Assembly (NCBI GenBank): GCA_036971475.1
Contig: JBAIZL010000002.1
Coordinates: 12,707,868 to 12,771,867, forward strand
Source of the DNA: Prosapia bicincta
Lineage: Eukaryota > Arthropoda > Insecta > Hemiptera > Cercopidae
DNA: 64,000 nt
Direction of reading: 5' to 3'
Shown piece by piece: positions 25,237 to 38,900 of the stretch. Below the pieces are notes generated by a model. The model ran no database searches. It saw only the letters and a list, made by a program, of their open reading frames with translations, and was not told the DNA's origin. Position numbers and translations under genes: made by a program. How positions within the stretch are numbered: the stretch's first letter is position 1; each line of letters starts with the position of its first letter.

Positions 25237-28200
25237 CCACCATTTCTTATTCTTTATTTTTTGAGACTTTATAAAATTTTGTATAACGTCATTATCTTGT
25301 TACTTTTGATATTTTTCTACTTTTCCGCTAGGATTTACATTCTTGTTTTTATTTTGAGTATCATAATTACCTGCCAATCGTAGCATTGTTCCACTCCCCG
25401 TTAACACGTTTCGGAGCACCTCCATCAGTCAGAAGTTCATAACAAATTTTGACCAATGGAGGTGCTCCAAAACGCTGGGAGTGGGGAGTGGGACAATGTT
25501 AGGTTTGACAGGTAATTATGATACTAAAATTTAAAAAATTTCTGTTATTTATTATTTATTTATTTATTTTGTTACCTCATTTGCTAGATTTATCATCTTG
25601 AAATTTACCTGCTCTCTACTATGCATACTGTATACTCTATATTCTATTATTAAACTATATTACAATTTTTGTATACTTTATTTATTCTATATTACACTAG
25701 TTGTATAATTGAGCCTTAAATATTTGTTTTTTTTACATACATGTATATCATCTAAAAGAGTGTTTCAACAGTCTGTTTGCCTTTAGAGAATTCAAAACAT
25801 ATGTAGGGAGTATACATGTAGCCAATTCAATTTTTTAATATTATAAAGTAGCAATATCTAAGTATATTTACTCATTCTGTTAAAGTTTTCAAATAGAATT
25901 TGCCTTTCATTTGTGCACATAAAAGACCCGCATACAAAAATATTTTCTGCTCCGATATAAAAATGCATTTATTTCTTTTTCTACTAGTACTAATTGCAAT
26001 TTAACAAGTTTTCAAAAGGAACAAATAATTGATCATTTATTTAACCAAACACTTTTTCAGGAAACTAATGTCTATACTTATCAAAGCTAATGCCAGGCAT
26101 TTATGAACTTTACAAAAACAAGTAATATAAAAAAATTTGTTCATGTAAATTACTGCCAAGGTTAAGGAAGAAAACTTTTACCATTGTATGCGTATTTCCA
26201 GTTTGTTTGTCTATTTTATTAATTTAATTAGTTTTTAACCCTGCAGCAATATTTTGTGGTAACAATGAAACAGTTTAAGGTTGTACAATGTAGGTTGTAT
26301 GAAAAAAAGTTCATATACGTCTGAAAAATTCATCTTGGTATTGTAAAGTTGGTACAGTGGCACAGCGCGCTAGACTTTGAACATGAAGATTCACAGTTCA
26401 AATCCGGATAGACCTCCAATTTTTTATGATTGAATTATTAAATAAATATTTGAAAAAAACTTTATTAACATCAATTGTCATCCACTAAAGATTTAAAAGA
26501 ATGTTTTTGAACTTGATTGGAAAAATGAAAACGTATTTTATTAACGATTAAATTTTTGTACAAGATATATATCAGGAGCGTGTGAGCTAATAGAAGGAAT
26601 TTTAAAAAGAAACTCACCCCTTCGATTAATTTACTTGTAAACCTGTTATTAAATATTATAATTTAACTCTGGAAGTTGGAATTAATTATCTTTCTTCTGA
26701 TTTACGCAGTTTGTTTAGGGTTTTTTAAAATTCCTGTTAAATGGTAACAAATTACCAAAATAATTCTTTAACTTAGGTATTTTGAATTATGACCCCTGGA
26801 CACTTCTGTTATATATTAATATGTGAAGATTTCTTGCATTTATAAATACTACAAAAATATACAGATAGGAAAATGTTTCCTTGTTAAAATTCATAAATAT
26901 TTAATCATTTATTTCATTATTTATTCATTCATAATTGATTTATTCATTATTCATACTCATTTATATTGTTAAAGCACATCAAGAACCCTAAACTAAAAGA
27001 GTATTTTTATTTTATTTACCTACTTATAATGTTATTCATTTGGTGCATCTTACATTTTTAATACTCAAATTTAAATAAACATTTTAATAGACAATATAAA
27101 GAGCACAGTGATACAATATATTACAAATGAAATATTGGTAACAACCCCATTACCACAAAAATAATCAAAAATAACAGATAATACAAGTTACTTAAGATTA
27201 AACCCTTATGTACATTCGATGACTATGACATTATCAGAGGTTTTTATGTATCATCAGTGTCACTCTAGTTTGTAACTTCTTATTTCCTAGATTGCAATTT
27301 TGTAATACGACCCTTTGATGATGATGACATGGTCATCGAAATGTACATGAAGGTTTAATCTTAAGTAACTTGTACTATCTATTATTTTTGTAGTATTGAA
27401 ATTGTTTCCAATATTTTCATTGTAAGAATATTTTAATAATTTCTGTTTGATTGTTCTCTTAAACCATTTAATTATTTTCAAAATTATCATTATAATTCTT
27501 ACAAAAGTATATTAATCTAAGACAGGTTAATTTTATGATTCAGCCGTGGTTAGTTTTTTACGTTCCATCTTACTTTTTATCTGTATATTACCTTTCCAAA
27601 GAAGTTGAGGATTACAAATTGACCATTGCTATTTTACCCTACAATGATATAATTATCAGAATCATATTTAACTTACTTGAGTTTAATTTAAACTTAGTAT
27701 GACTGGAACAATCAATAGTAATTAATTATATTGTTCTTATACAGATAATTTTAAATATGTTTCAAAATTATTGTTAAAAAATTGTTTAAAATATTTTTAA
27801 GACTTGCCAATGAAGATTGCTGGTTTCTTTCTGGCCTTACTACAGCATCCCTGGTTCTTTGTCATTCTTCTGCAGCTTCATCCATTTGTTCTTGTAGAAT
27901 GTTACATTTGGCCATGTTGGATTGGATGTGCAAGTAGTCCAAGATGTGTATACTCCCGCTTCTCCTGGTATCAGCAACTTTTTAGTGTAATTAGTATTAG
28001 CTAATTAAACCAAAAAGTTGTTGACATTTTGCACTTGGCACTAGTCACTTCAAACCGTTTGTTTTTAATGAAATATCTGTATTATACTTTAACTGTTCAT
28101 TTACAAGTTGGATGTATTACATTTTTTCCTAGTTATAATTTTAATCACTATCTTTGCACCTTAAACATATTATTATATTCTATAGTTCAATAATTATTAT

Positions 28201-29589
28201 AGTTTATTTATGACGTTCAATAATTACATTTTATGCAAATTTATTGAATACTAAGTGGACAGTAGCAGATTGGTAAATCAAATGTCTAAATAAATAAATA
28301 AATAGGTTATGTTTAATATATTTCTTTTTTTTTAGTTAATTTGATTTATGTATCTTCCCTGAGGATGACGACAAATTAGTCGTTGAAATGCGTATGAAAT
28401 AAAAAAATTTATATTTGTGAGTTGTACCATATTTTTATTCTTTAATTATAAATTTCTAAATGCTTAAAAATACTTTTTCAACAGGTAGGGTGTATAATAC
28501 GCTTAACATAACTTTTTGAATAACAGAAAAATTAAACTATTGCATTAAACAACAATCATGAATATTATTTGTATCACCTTATATTCTCACAAACTCTTCC
28601 ACTTACTACTGAAGAATTATTTGTTCCTTAACATGTTGACTACAGCAGGCTTGAGTCAAGTCTAGGGTTGTTCAGCCTGGTAAAATTTAATCAGACAATT
28701 TTCATCACAAGGCTAAACTCTTTCTCATTAAATTGCAGCTAATATATTTTTAGACATTCCTGCTAGGACTCATATTGTTTGGTTTGATCTTAGATCTCAC
28801 AAAGTAAAGTCAATTTTTTCGAATTGTTGCCATGAGATGACAAATAGTGTCTCAAGAAAGGCGACTCTTCCACTCTTTGTCTTTAAGTTTAAATGTTTTT
28901 CTCTAAGTATCCATAGTTTAAAATAATATTTACTTGCCATTTAAGGTAATAGTTTACGTGCCAAATTGATACCAAAAGGGTAAATAATATTTACTTATTA
29001 GTTGTATATTCAAAAGTCATAAATAATTGTTTATGTAATGGTTTAGAATATGAATATTGTTCAATATTCAACAGAATCCAACAAAAATAAACAAAAAAGG
29101 TTGAAATACTTAGCAAAAATGTCAGACAATCTTGAGGTTTCACTTGATGAATGGTCACAAGGTAACTACCATAAGTTACAGTTCGTTGGGAACCAATAGG
29201 AAAAAAAACAAGTGATGATAATGTAGCGATAGGGACTTGCAAGGACAACATGCTGTCATCAGCCACAGCCAAGATGTTAATCTTATAGAATATTTTTTTA
29301 ACTTGGTGTTTTTGTGTTCAACATCTTTAGGTTTTTATTACAATCGTATTTATTGATATCACTTGGCAAAAAACCCCTACTTACTGATATTTTTCAAAAG
29401 ACACGTTTCACACTAGATTAGTGCATTGTACAGATCACCTTAGTGCCTTACGTAAATAACAGAACGCATAAGGAAACCATAATTTAGGAAATATAGTCGT
29501 TATCACGTGTATTTAGTAACATAATAACATAGGGTCTCCCAATAGTAAATATTATTGTAATAAATAAAATATTGTGTCTTAATAGTAAA

Positions 29590-29670
<81 letters not shown>

Positions 29671-29774
29671 TTTCACTTATGTACTTAAACAAGAATCTTA
29701 CTTGGTATTTATGCAGTATTTAAGTACATAAGTGAAAGTGATAAGTGTATACAAGAAAACAGTGTTGCATAACT

Positions 29775-29839
<65 letters not shown>

Positions 29840-30021
29840 AGTTCTAGTAGAGCTTAAAGCTTATTTAGAATTTTTTTGGACTTGATAGGAGACTGACAGA
29901 CTTACCTAAAGGCAATAGTCCAAAACTGCAATCTCTTGGAAATAAGCACATATAAAACACTTAATACACTTTTTTGAAATATTTCGATCAACATGATCTT
30001 CTTCAGTCAAGAAAGAGAAAA

Positions 30022-30062
<41 letters not shown>

Positions 30063-33000
30063 AGGCTAATATCTAGTTGTATAATGAGTTGAAGGCTGGT
30101 GTTTAGAAACAGATGTGTGAAAGCCCTGAATGTGGAACTGAAAACATATTATAATTCAGCTGGAATGGTAAACAGAATGCTATTGAAGATCAGCTTGAGC
30201 ACCAACTATTTGCCAATAAGGAAATCAATGAAACACATGACTTTCTATCATTGCAGTATAAACAGTGGATAAATATGAAATACCAGAAAATAAAATAGCA
30301 GTCACTATCGCCAAGAATATGAATAGAAATGCTGCCACAGGTTTAAACATTCATTATGGTCTTATCTGACTGTATTTAAGAGTTGAGAGATATTCTTCAT
30401 ATCAGGTGTGTAATATTCTTCAACATATGTCTAAAGTTATTTTGGATCATAAAAAATAATGTTTTAACCATATCTATTTCAAGCTGACTAGCTCATATGT
30501 ATTTGTCACAATCCATAAAAAGATATCTACACTTTCTAGCACTTTCCCTTCAAGTAACCGTATACTAAAATCACTGAAAGTAAAGGATTAGGCTCTGCCC
30601 TTAAAAGACAGGACTGTACCACCATTGGAAATAAAGATATATTACAAACATCCTTTATTGAGGGGTTGGGTTATTGAGTTTATTTTTTAGACAGTTGTAT
30701 AGTTTATCAATCATTGTTGTGTTGTATTCATTAATTTGTGCTATATGTTTTATGACGTTTAATTCTTTGTGGTGTTCTTGTTTGTCTAATGGTGTTTTTA
30801 ATAGGTGATAAATATCATGGTGTTGTAAATAATTTATGTTGGTATGAGTGGTTTGGAAATTTGTGAATGGTAGTATTAGTGTTGTTGGATTTTGAATATT
30901 GTTAAAGTTATTTATTTGTTTGTTTGTATGAGTAATTGTAATATATAAGAAATTAAGGGACTAAAAACACTTGTAAATATTTCACAACTTGCCTATAGTA
31001 GCACCTACTTATATTTGTTGAGGACGGCTGTTTCGGGAAATGTGTTTCATTGTCAACTCAAACTGTAGCTCAAACACAAAATAACACAAATCAAGCCCCC
31101 TTAAATAAACACCCAAGAATTGAATACGGTCTCAGATGACAATAGGGCACATCTCCCGAAACGGTCACCCTCAACAAATATAAGTAAGTGCTACTATAGG
31201 CAAATTGTCAAATATTTACAAGTATTTTTAGTAAAAACTAGTAGCTTACGTGAAGATGGATTCAAGAAATATTAAGGGAGTTGTTTTGTTCTGTTTCGAT
31301 GGTGTATGTTAGTTTTTGTGTGTATGGAATTAAGATGTTTTAAAAATATGTGTGTTCAGTGTTTATTACATTTATACAATATGATTATATCATCAACGTA
31401 TTTATACTAGTATATGATGTCTGAGTATTTATTGTTATATAAAATGTGATTTTGTTTAATATGGTCTATGAATATTTCTGCCATGGTGGTACCTATGGGG
31501 AATTCCATAAGTAGCCCATCTTCTTGGATGTAGAAAGTGGCATTGTAGGTAAAGTAATTTTGTGTGTAATGAATTTTGTTAGGTTAATGGTTTTGCTAAT
31601 GTGTGTTTGTGTCTATTAACATGTGTTTGAAGATGTAGGTGGTTTCTGGATTGGAACTGGTTTCAAGGGATGGTGGAATCAAATAATATAATCATATTAA
31701 TATAAAACAAGAAACACATGTATAAAATCAACAATCATTTAAAAACTGATTGGTATAAAGTTTTGTCTAAAATTTCCTATCTATTTAACTAAATAGAAAT
31801 AAATAGATAATAAATTTTCTGCAAAAAATATTAAAATATTCATTCATTAATTAACAATGAAATTAATCAATTGCTTTAATGCTAAGACTATTAAACACAT
31901 AAAACGTTTTCTAACCTTGCCAAATTTATCTTTGACATCTGCTGCAAAGTCAAAGTGAATCCATCTGTCCCAATCACAGTCAAGTCACCTTTTGGAAGTT
32001 CCTGTACATCCCTGACTAGGCCACACACTTCCAGGACCAGCTTCAGCCTAGAAAACACATTCTTGGAATATAGTAATAGATAGGTCAAATGGCTAATCTT
32101 GAATCTAGTAATATTATTTAAGGAGAAAGTATTTTCCACTTTTTGTGGAGTTGTGACCTTGACACAATATTTATTGTTGTTCAACAAAAAAATGTTAGTG
32201 CAAACCGCAAACTAGTCTTAAGAAATAAAAAATGACAGAATATTTCTGACTGTTATTTTTCAGTCTGTGTATAATTTATCCATATTCTTCTGTGTACATT
32301 CTTCTTTACTTATTTTTAAAAAATATTTTTCACATGTATTGCTTTTTGGTAGAATTTTCATAAATTGATTGTAGGTTTTAAATTATATTACGATAAAATA
32401 TAATAAAAATCATTACTTATAAAAAGTACATATAATACAAGTTATGAAGTAGTGTTGAAGAACTTATTAAAATTCTCTACAAAATCAAAGTTTTAAAATT
32501 TACTTATCAAACAGTCATTTGTTAGTGAGTTATATAATCTATTGCATAAAATGTATGTAACAGTAAAAATGTACTCTTTCGCACTGTATTTATTGTTGAA
32601 ACCTTTTTACAATTATAAATATTAAGTGTCAATTATAATAGACTGGTTTAATGTGGTGCCTAGTAGGCTGGATTTTGGGAAAATTTCAAATACCAAATGA
32701 CCTACAACATGAAAGAAGTAATAGGCCCTTGCCAAATGTTAGGTACAAAAATTAGGTTTTGTGAAATCTGTTGAATTATTAGGTTTGTAGTTAATCAAAA
32801 GAAATAAATTATTATTATTTGAGTACATCATCACTTGCGATACTAGTTTTTTCACTAAAACACTTGAACATATGTTGTGTTACACTAGCCCTTAGTAGCA
32901 CTTTTTTTATTATTGAGGACAGCCGTTTTGGGAAATGTGTCACATTGTCAACTTAGGCCATATCTGACCTCCTGGTTGTTTTAAGGTAGGCTGAAGCAGG

Positions 33001-35650
33001 ACGAGTATATTAGGTGTATTTTAAAGCGTATTGGGGGTTAAATGTCAAAACAGTTTATGTGAGTTTTAATGTAATTGGGTGTTACGTAAGTTGGGTGAAT
33101 TTTGAAAAGTTTGTATATTTCATATTGTTTGGTTGTGCAGTGTTGGTTACTTTTGTTTTGTTTGTGTAGAATTTTTAAGTTTAATGTTATGTTTGTCTAG
33201 TTGTGATTTGTGGATACTAAATGTTCAGCAAAGCTTGCTTGGGTGTTTTTTGGTTTTTTTTTTAGTAGTTTCATGTGTTTTTATAGTGTGTGTAAAATGG
33301 CTTTCCTGTTTGGCCTATGTAAACCTAGGGGATGAGCTAGTTTGTTAACACCAGCGGAATTGTAAATGAATTTGTTCATGACATAGGTTTTTAATTGTTT
33401 GTTTAGGGTAGGGGTCGGCAACCAGGAGCCCGCTCAATGATTATGTATGGCCATCTCTCCCCACTTATGGTTTTTCTTAAATTCTGAGCGGTCCAGATAG
33501 CTCATGGAATACAAATAGGTTGCTCAATAGCTGGAACCATTTCTCTAGCCACAACAATAAACACTTAATAATAAATTACAGGGGCGATATAAGTGGAAAG
33601 GAGTTTTTGCAATGTGCACACAGGCAAGTTCACCCGTAGTTAAAATAACAATTATGCTACTGCTTTCTTGTTTTATTTTAGTAAAGTTTTGTTAATTTTT
33701 AAAGGGACATGTTTTATTTCATTATTTTAGCACTTCAAAAAATTAATAAAGGAATTTGCCAGAGTTAAGTTAAAAATTTGTCAGATTTTTAATCAGGAAG
33801 TAAGTAGCCTATTTTATAAAAATTGCTTTTAAAATCCATTATTAGCCGTTAGTTAAAGCCACCTTCTGTACTGTATTAAAATCAGTTACATTAGCAATCT
33901 AAAATTAGGGAATATAATAAAATGCATGGTTATTTTATAATTACAAATTACACTTTTGCTATTACATGCGACCAGACATTTGTTAACTAAAAGTTGTTAA
34001 TTGTTAACTTACACTTGGAGGAAACGTTTTCGTCTTACGACTTCTTCAGCCTCGTATTTTTGCCGCTAGGAATGCTGCTGTTGTGCTTCCTCGGTACCAT
34101 TTTTTTGAAAGTTAGAAGTGATGTGATTGAAAAGTATGTGTAATATGTGCCGTATTTCTTCATTTAAGATGTCATTTTTATGTGTGTTGCTATGTCTATA
34201 TATTTCAAACTGTTCTAGTATGTTTAATTTATGGCCTTTGTTGCATGTGCGGAGGATGCTCATGTTATTTTCCATACTTATGCATGAGTGTTTAGTGTCC
34301 ATGAGGTGATTTGCGAAGGTGGATTCAATAGTAGTGTGCAGTGCCCTTTTGTGTTCTTTATATCTTTCGGCGAAAGATCTGCCTGTTTGTCCAATATAGA
34401 ACTTATTCCAGTTGTTGCATTTTAGTTTGTATATTCCTGGGTTATTGTATGTGTTGGTATTGTTTTTAATGCTGTGTCTGATAGCCGTTTGGCTTTTAAA
34501 CAGCATTAAAAACAATACCAACACATACAATAACCCAGGAGAATACAAACTAAAATGCAACAACTGCAATAAGTTCTATATTGGACAAACAGGCAGATCT
34601 TTCGCCAAAAGATATAAAGAACACAAAAGGGCACTGCACACTACTATTGAATCCACCTTCGCAAATCACCTCATGGACACTAAACACTCATGCATAAGTA
34701 TGGAAAATAACATGAGCATCCTCCACACATGCAACAAAGGCCATAAATTAAACATACTAGAATAGTTTGAAATATATAGACATAGCAACACACATAAAAA
34801 TGACATCTTAAATGAACAAACACGGCACAGATCACACATACTTTTCAATCACATCACTTCTAACTTTCAAAAAAATGGTACCGAGGAAGCACAACAGCAG
34901 CATTCCTAGCGGCAAAAATATGAGGCTGAAGAAGTCGTAAGACGAAAACGTTTCCTCCAAGTGTAAGTTAACAATTAACAACTTTTAGTTAACAAATGTC
35001 TGGTCGCAAGTAATAGCAAAAGTGTAATTTGTAATTTACAACAAGCTCGTCATGAACAGCAACAAGATTTCGATATTTTATAATTTGCGGCCCTTACAGT
35101 CATGCTGGATTGAACATGAGTTACAAAAAGGTTGCCAACCCCTGGCTTATGGTATTGTGTAGGGAGTAGGCTATTCTGTAATTGTATTTACGGAATGTGT
35201 TGGTTAGTTTATGGGTGTTGGGTGGTATGTAGGGTTTTTGTATAAGTATTTTATGGGTGGAGGAGGCCAACAACTTATAACAGTTTATTATAAACTGATA
35301 GGTCAAAAGCTATCATTGGTAATCAATAAAACAATTTCAGGATGCAGAACTAACACATCTTTACACATATTACCTCTGCTCATTAATATGTTTTCCACAA
35401 ACAATGTTCTCTCTCACTGTTGCTGCAGGTAACAACCATGGTGTGTGAGGGCAGAAAACTGTTCTTCCTTTAACTGAAACAATTCCTGACGAGGGTTGAA
35501 TCTCCCCTTGCAGCAAGTACAAGAGAGGCGTCTAATGTAAAACAAAACAACTATTAATCACTGGAAAATTACAACCTTAAGGCTCAAAATGTAATTTTTG
35601 TTCATAACAAAAAATTTTAACATTGAACAAAAAGATTTTTACATTAAAAG

Positions 35651-35702
<52 letters not shown>

Positions 35703-35861
35703 TGATACGTATTCCTTCACGGATGGAAAAATATGATGAATAGTTACTATCTGGAGTACATCCGTTCATTCTGCAGTCCATAAATTCGCAGTTCCGACGT
35801 TTCATTAGAATCTCATCCAGCATTGACGAGGTGAACCCAACAACAGTAGAAGAGCGAGTGA

Positions 35862-35912
<51 letters not shown>

Positions 35913-38900
35913 CAATATGTATTCTTGTGTATTAATAAAGAACTAAGTCAAAATACAAATACAAGAATTATAATTGAATTTTATATATAAATAAATATAT
36001 ATATTATAATGCAATCTACAACCTTAAAAAATGCATATTCCAAATTAAACAAAAATTCATTGCAAAAATTAAGTATTTTCTCCAAACTTTTCCATAGTTA
36101 TCACTGAAAATATTTTTATCTCAGTTCCATATAACTTTGTTCTAGTTATGAAAACGCAAAGTTGAGTTGTAGCATTGAAAAATAATAACTCTAAAATGTT
36201 GTCAACTAATTCAGTAAAAAAATATATTCATAAACCTTATTTTAATTTTAAGTTTTTTCAATTTACACAACTTTGTACCCATTATATAAATATCATGTAG
36301 TCTTGGTTTTGATTTTCAATCTCACTTAATGATACGGTTAAGCACTATTTATTTTGTAAAATTAATAAATAATCAGGAAATTTCAAAAGTTGTTTTTCAG
36401 CAACACAAATGCAAAGTATTTTCATAATGCAAAATAAAACTTATTGTACTTTGAAATTACTTGCGACCAGATATTCTCTTAAATATAAGCCATTCACACT
36501 TGGAGGTAGTTAACTTACCTCCAAGTGTAAGTTAACAATTGAACAACTTATATTTAAGAGAATGTTTGGTTGCAAGTAATTTCAAAGTGTAGCAAGTGAT
36601 TAACAACCAGCTTGTCGTGAACAACAACAAGATTTCGTAAAATAAAAGTATGACAGTGAAAAAATGGGCTTTTAAAATTGACCTCAAAATCTGAAATAGA
36701 TTTTTGAAAGAAATTAATGACATATTTTGCCTGCTTTAATGTGATTGGAGAGTATAACATTGTCACAAATGAAAGATTGGAAATATTACTAATTTAGAAA
36801 ATATTAAAGTAGAGATATAAAAATTCCTGATACGGGATATAAAGGGTAATACTAGATCTATAGCTGAGATAGTAAGAAATATACAACAATGTCTGTGTCA
36901 TAAAGCAGTATCAATTACACCCTGAAAACTGAAAGATTAATAATAAAGAATTGGTTAAAAGAATGTAGGTTGAATTAGACTGGAATAAGGAAAAGACAGA
37001 ATAAACACTTGCTACTTCCACTAGCAGACAATTATGACGTTATGTGGTAGGATTGGTTACCTGATAAAAACTTGTCCGTAACTAAGGTTAAGAAAATTGT
37101 TTATGTTATACCTAGAAACCCTTGAAAAGTAATTATATAATTGAGTAATAATGATAGTATATTGAGTGTTTATATTATGTATATTACATATATTATGTAA
37201 GACCGAGTTGTCAGTAGTGTTACATTTAGCTAGATACCATAAGAGACACCTTATTTAGGAACAGCTATTTGATGTTCGATGTGGGTTGATATATTGAAAT
37301 ACCTATAAACAATAGGCTATAAAGATACTCAGAATTCTTAAAAAATGACCAATATAACTATAACCACAGGATAACATATTTTGTTTGAAAACTTTTTGAA
37401 ATATATTTGGATGTTCTGATTTACCTTGCCGGACTTCCAGGGTCCAATCACTGCCAATATTTGGCCTTCCTTCACATTCATACTGATCTTCGACAGGCGC
37501 ATAGGGCCATCAGATAGACATTCTGCGGATGCATCAACCAAGATGACCTTGGATTCTGAGGGAGTGGAGCTGGCTTCATACTTGCATTGTTCAGGGCAGT
37601 CTAACATAACAAGAAGCTCCTGCGGGAACAGGTAAAAGTAAATTTCTCTCCAATATAAATCTTCAATTTTACCTTCTAAATTTATTTTCATTTTAAAGTA
37701 ATTTATAAAACTTTTTCATTATTATTAAATATATAACAACTTCCTAAACTTTCAATTTAAGTCAAGTTTTAAAAAATTTACTGAAACTAAAACTTTTCAA
37801 TTATAATATATATAATTATTGCGTAACTAAGTGAATACTTGTGAAATCACTTGCGGACATGTTTTGAAACATTCTTTTCATTTACAAAGCTGACCTTCCA
37901 CTGCTGGCTATCACTCAAGGTTGCAGGCATATGTTTATGATAGCCGGCAGTAAATAGTGAGCTTGTAAATGTAACAACTGTTTTGAAACTTGTCAGCAAG
38001 TAAGTTTACAAGTAATAATCATTTAGAGTTTTATCAGTGAATTCAATATGATTACAACAATCAACTTTTCAATTACATTAACTGATCTTCACTTGTGAAC
38101 ATTCCTTGGTGCAATAAAAATGTCTGAGTAAATTTGTCATAAATTTACTTAAACTATAAGTTTGCATGTTACATTAACTTGTTTAATAAAAATGTTAAAG
38201 TTTCACAAATCCCCATGGAACAATAAAATTCGCAAGGAATATTGAACCTAAACACTGACAAAGATTAGCATGAGCAATAAAAAATGTTTTGTCTTAGTAA
38301 GTAAGTTTTTCATAAATATACTTAAATTGTAAATTTGGCAAGTTGGTCACAAATTCACTGCTGATGACACTAACCTGTGACATACTAATTCTACACGTAA
38401 GCTGATAATGCTATGTGGTGTCACTTGCTTGTTTTGCCAAGAAAGAATTTTCCATGATTTTAACGGAATTATCATATATACGGTGAGTGATTATTTGTCA
38501 AGTAAACTCTTATTAGTTTATATTTATTATTACACTTTTTGGTATTAACTTGAAAAAAAAAACAATGTATATAGATAGTTATTCAATACTGTGAGTCACG
38601 GACAGGACTGTTGCTCAGGTGTGAGTCTGTGGTGTATTGGTGTTCTGTGGTGTGTTATTGTTCAGTCTTGTCCATGACTCTATACTAATAAAATCATTGT
38701 TAAATAAATATAAACTATAATATAATATAAATGTACAATATCATTTTACATAGCCACTGAAAGCCTTTTCCATAGTTTATAGGTATGTGCAGAAGGAAAA
38801 AGGAAGAGTGAGATAAGGAGAGAAATGTAGCAGGTTTAGTTGTCTGAAGGAACACAAATATAATAAAGTGAAAACACCAAAATTACACTCCTCAGCTAGT

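Larger units (their letters stand above)
33940..35035. mobile_element. Giant PLE palindrome (535-bp arms, 26-bp spacer)
   Basis: The left arm 33940-34474 and right arm 34501-35035 are near-perfect inverted copies around a 26-bp centre. Each arm encodes the PLE C-terminus reading outward: NNTNTYNNPGIYKLKCNN, then KFYIGQTGRSFA-RYKEHKRA (GIY-YIG fold with the Tyr, Gly and Arg positions), and a C-terminal tail. Outer arms carry CTGAAGAAGTCGTAAGACGA then AAACG. Only the 3' end of a PLE is present, twice, head to head. Confidence 0.9.
33409..35144. mobile_element. hAT-type non-autonomous element hosting a PLE palindrome
   Basis: The ends are TAGGGGTCGGCAACCAGGAG and, inverted, CAGGGGTTGGCAACC. Such CAGGGGTCGGCAACC ends are typical of hAT elements. 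Flanking 8-mers GTTTAGGG (33401-33408) and GCTTATGG (35145-35152) agree at 6 of 8 positions, consistent with an aged target duplication. There is no transposase; most of the interior is the PLE palindrome at 33940-35035. Confidence 0.75.
33000..35330 (-). pseudogene. Old PLE remnant split by a hAT-type insertion
   Basis: The two parts, 33000-33400 and 35153-35330, translate on the minus strand to PLE-like text: LAHPLGLHRPNRKAIL-TL (linker/endonuclease side) and HKLTNTFRKYNYRIAYSLHN. In-frame stops occur. Between them lies a hAT-type element (33409-35144). Confidence 0.6.

Noticed and set aside
27804..28004. 66-codon plus-strand frame and its antisense text
   Set aside because: No domain, no splice or promoter context; antisense has a stop. 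Possibly an old element but unsupported.
28991..29272. 93-codon minus-strand open frame between ABCC exons 11 and 10
   Set aside because: Exons 10 and 11 join in phase without it, no acceptor/donor pair is clear, and the product has no ABC similarity.
37426..37635. 69-codon plus-strand frame
   Set aside because: Antisense shadow of ABCC exon 8 (Walker A exon).
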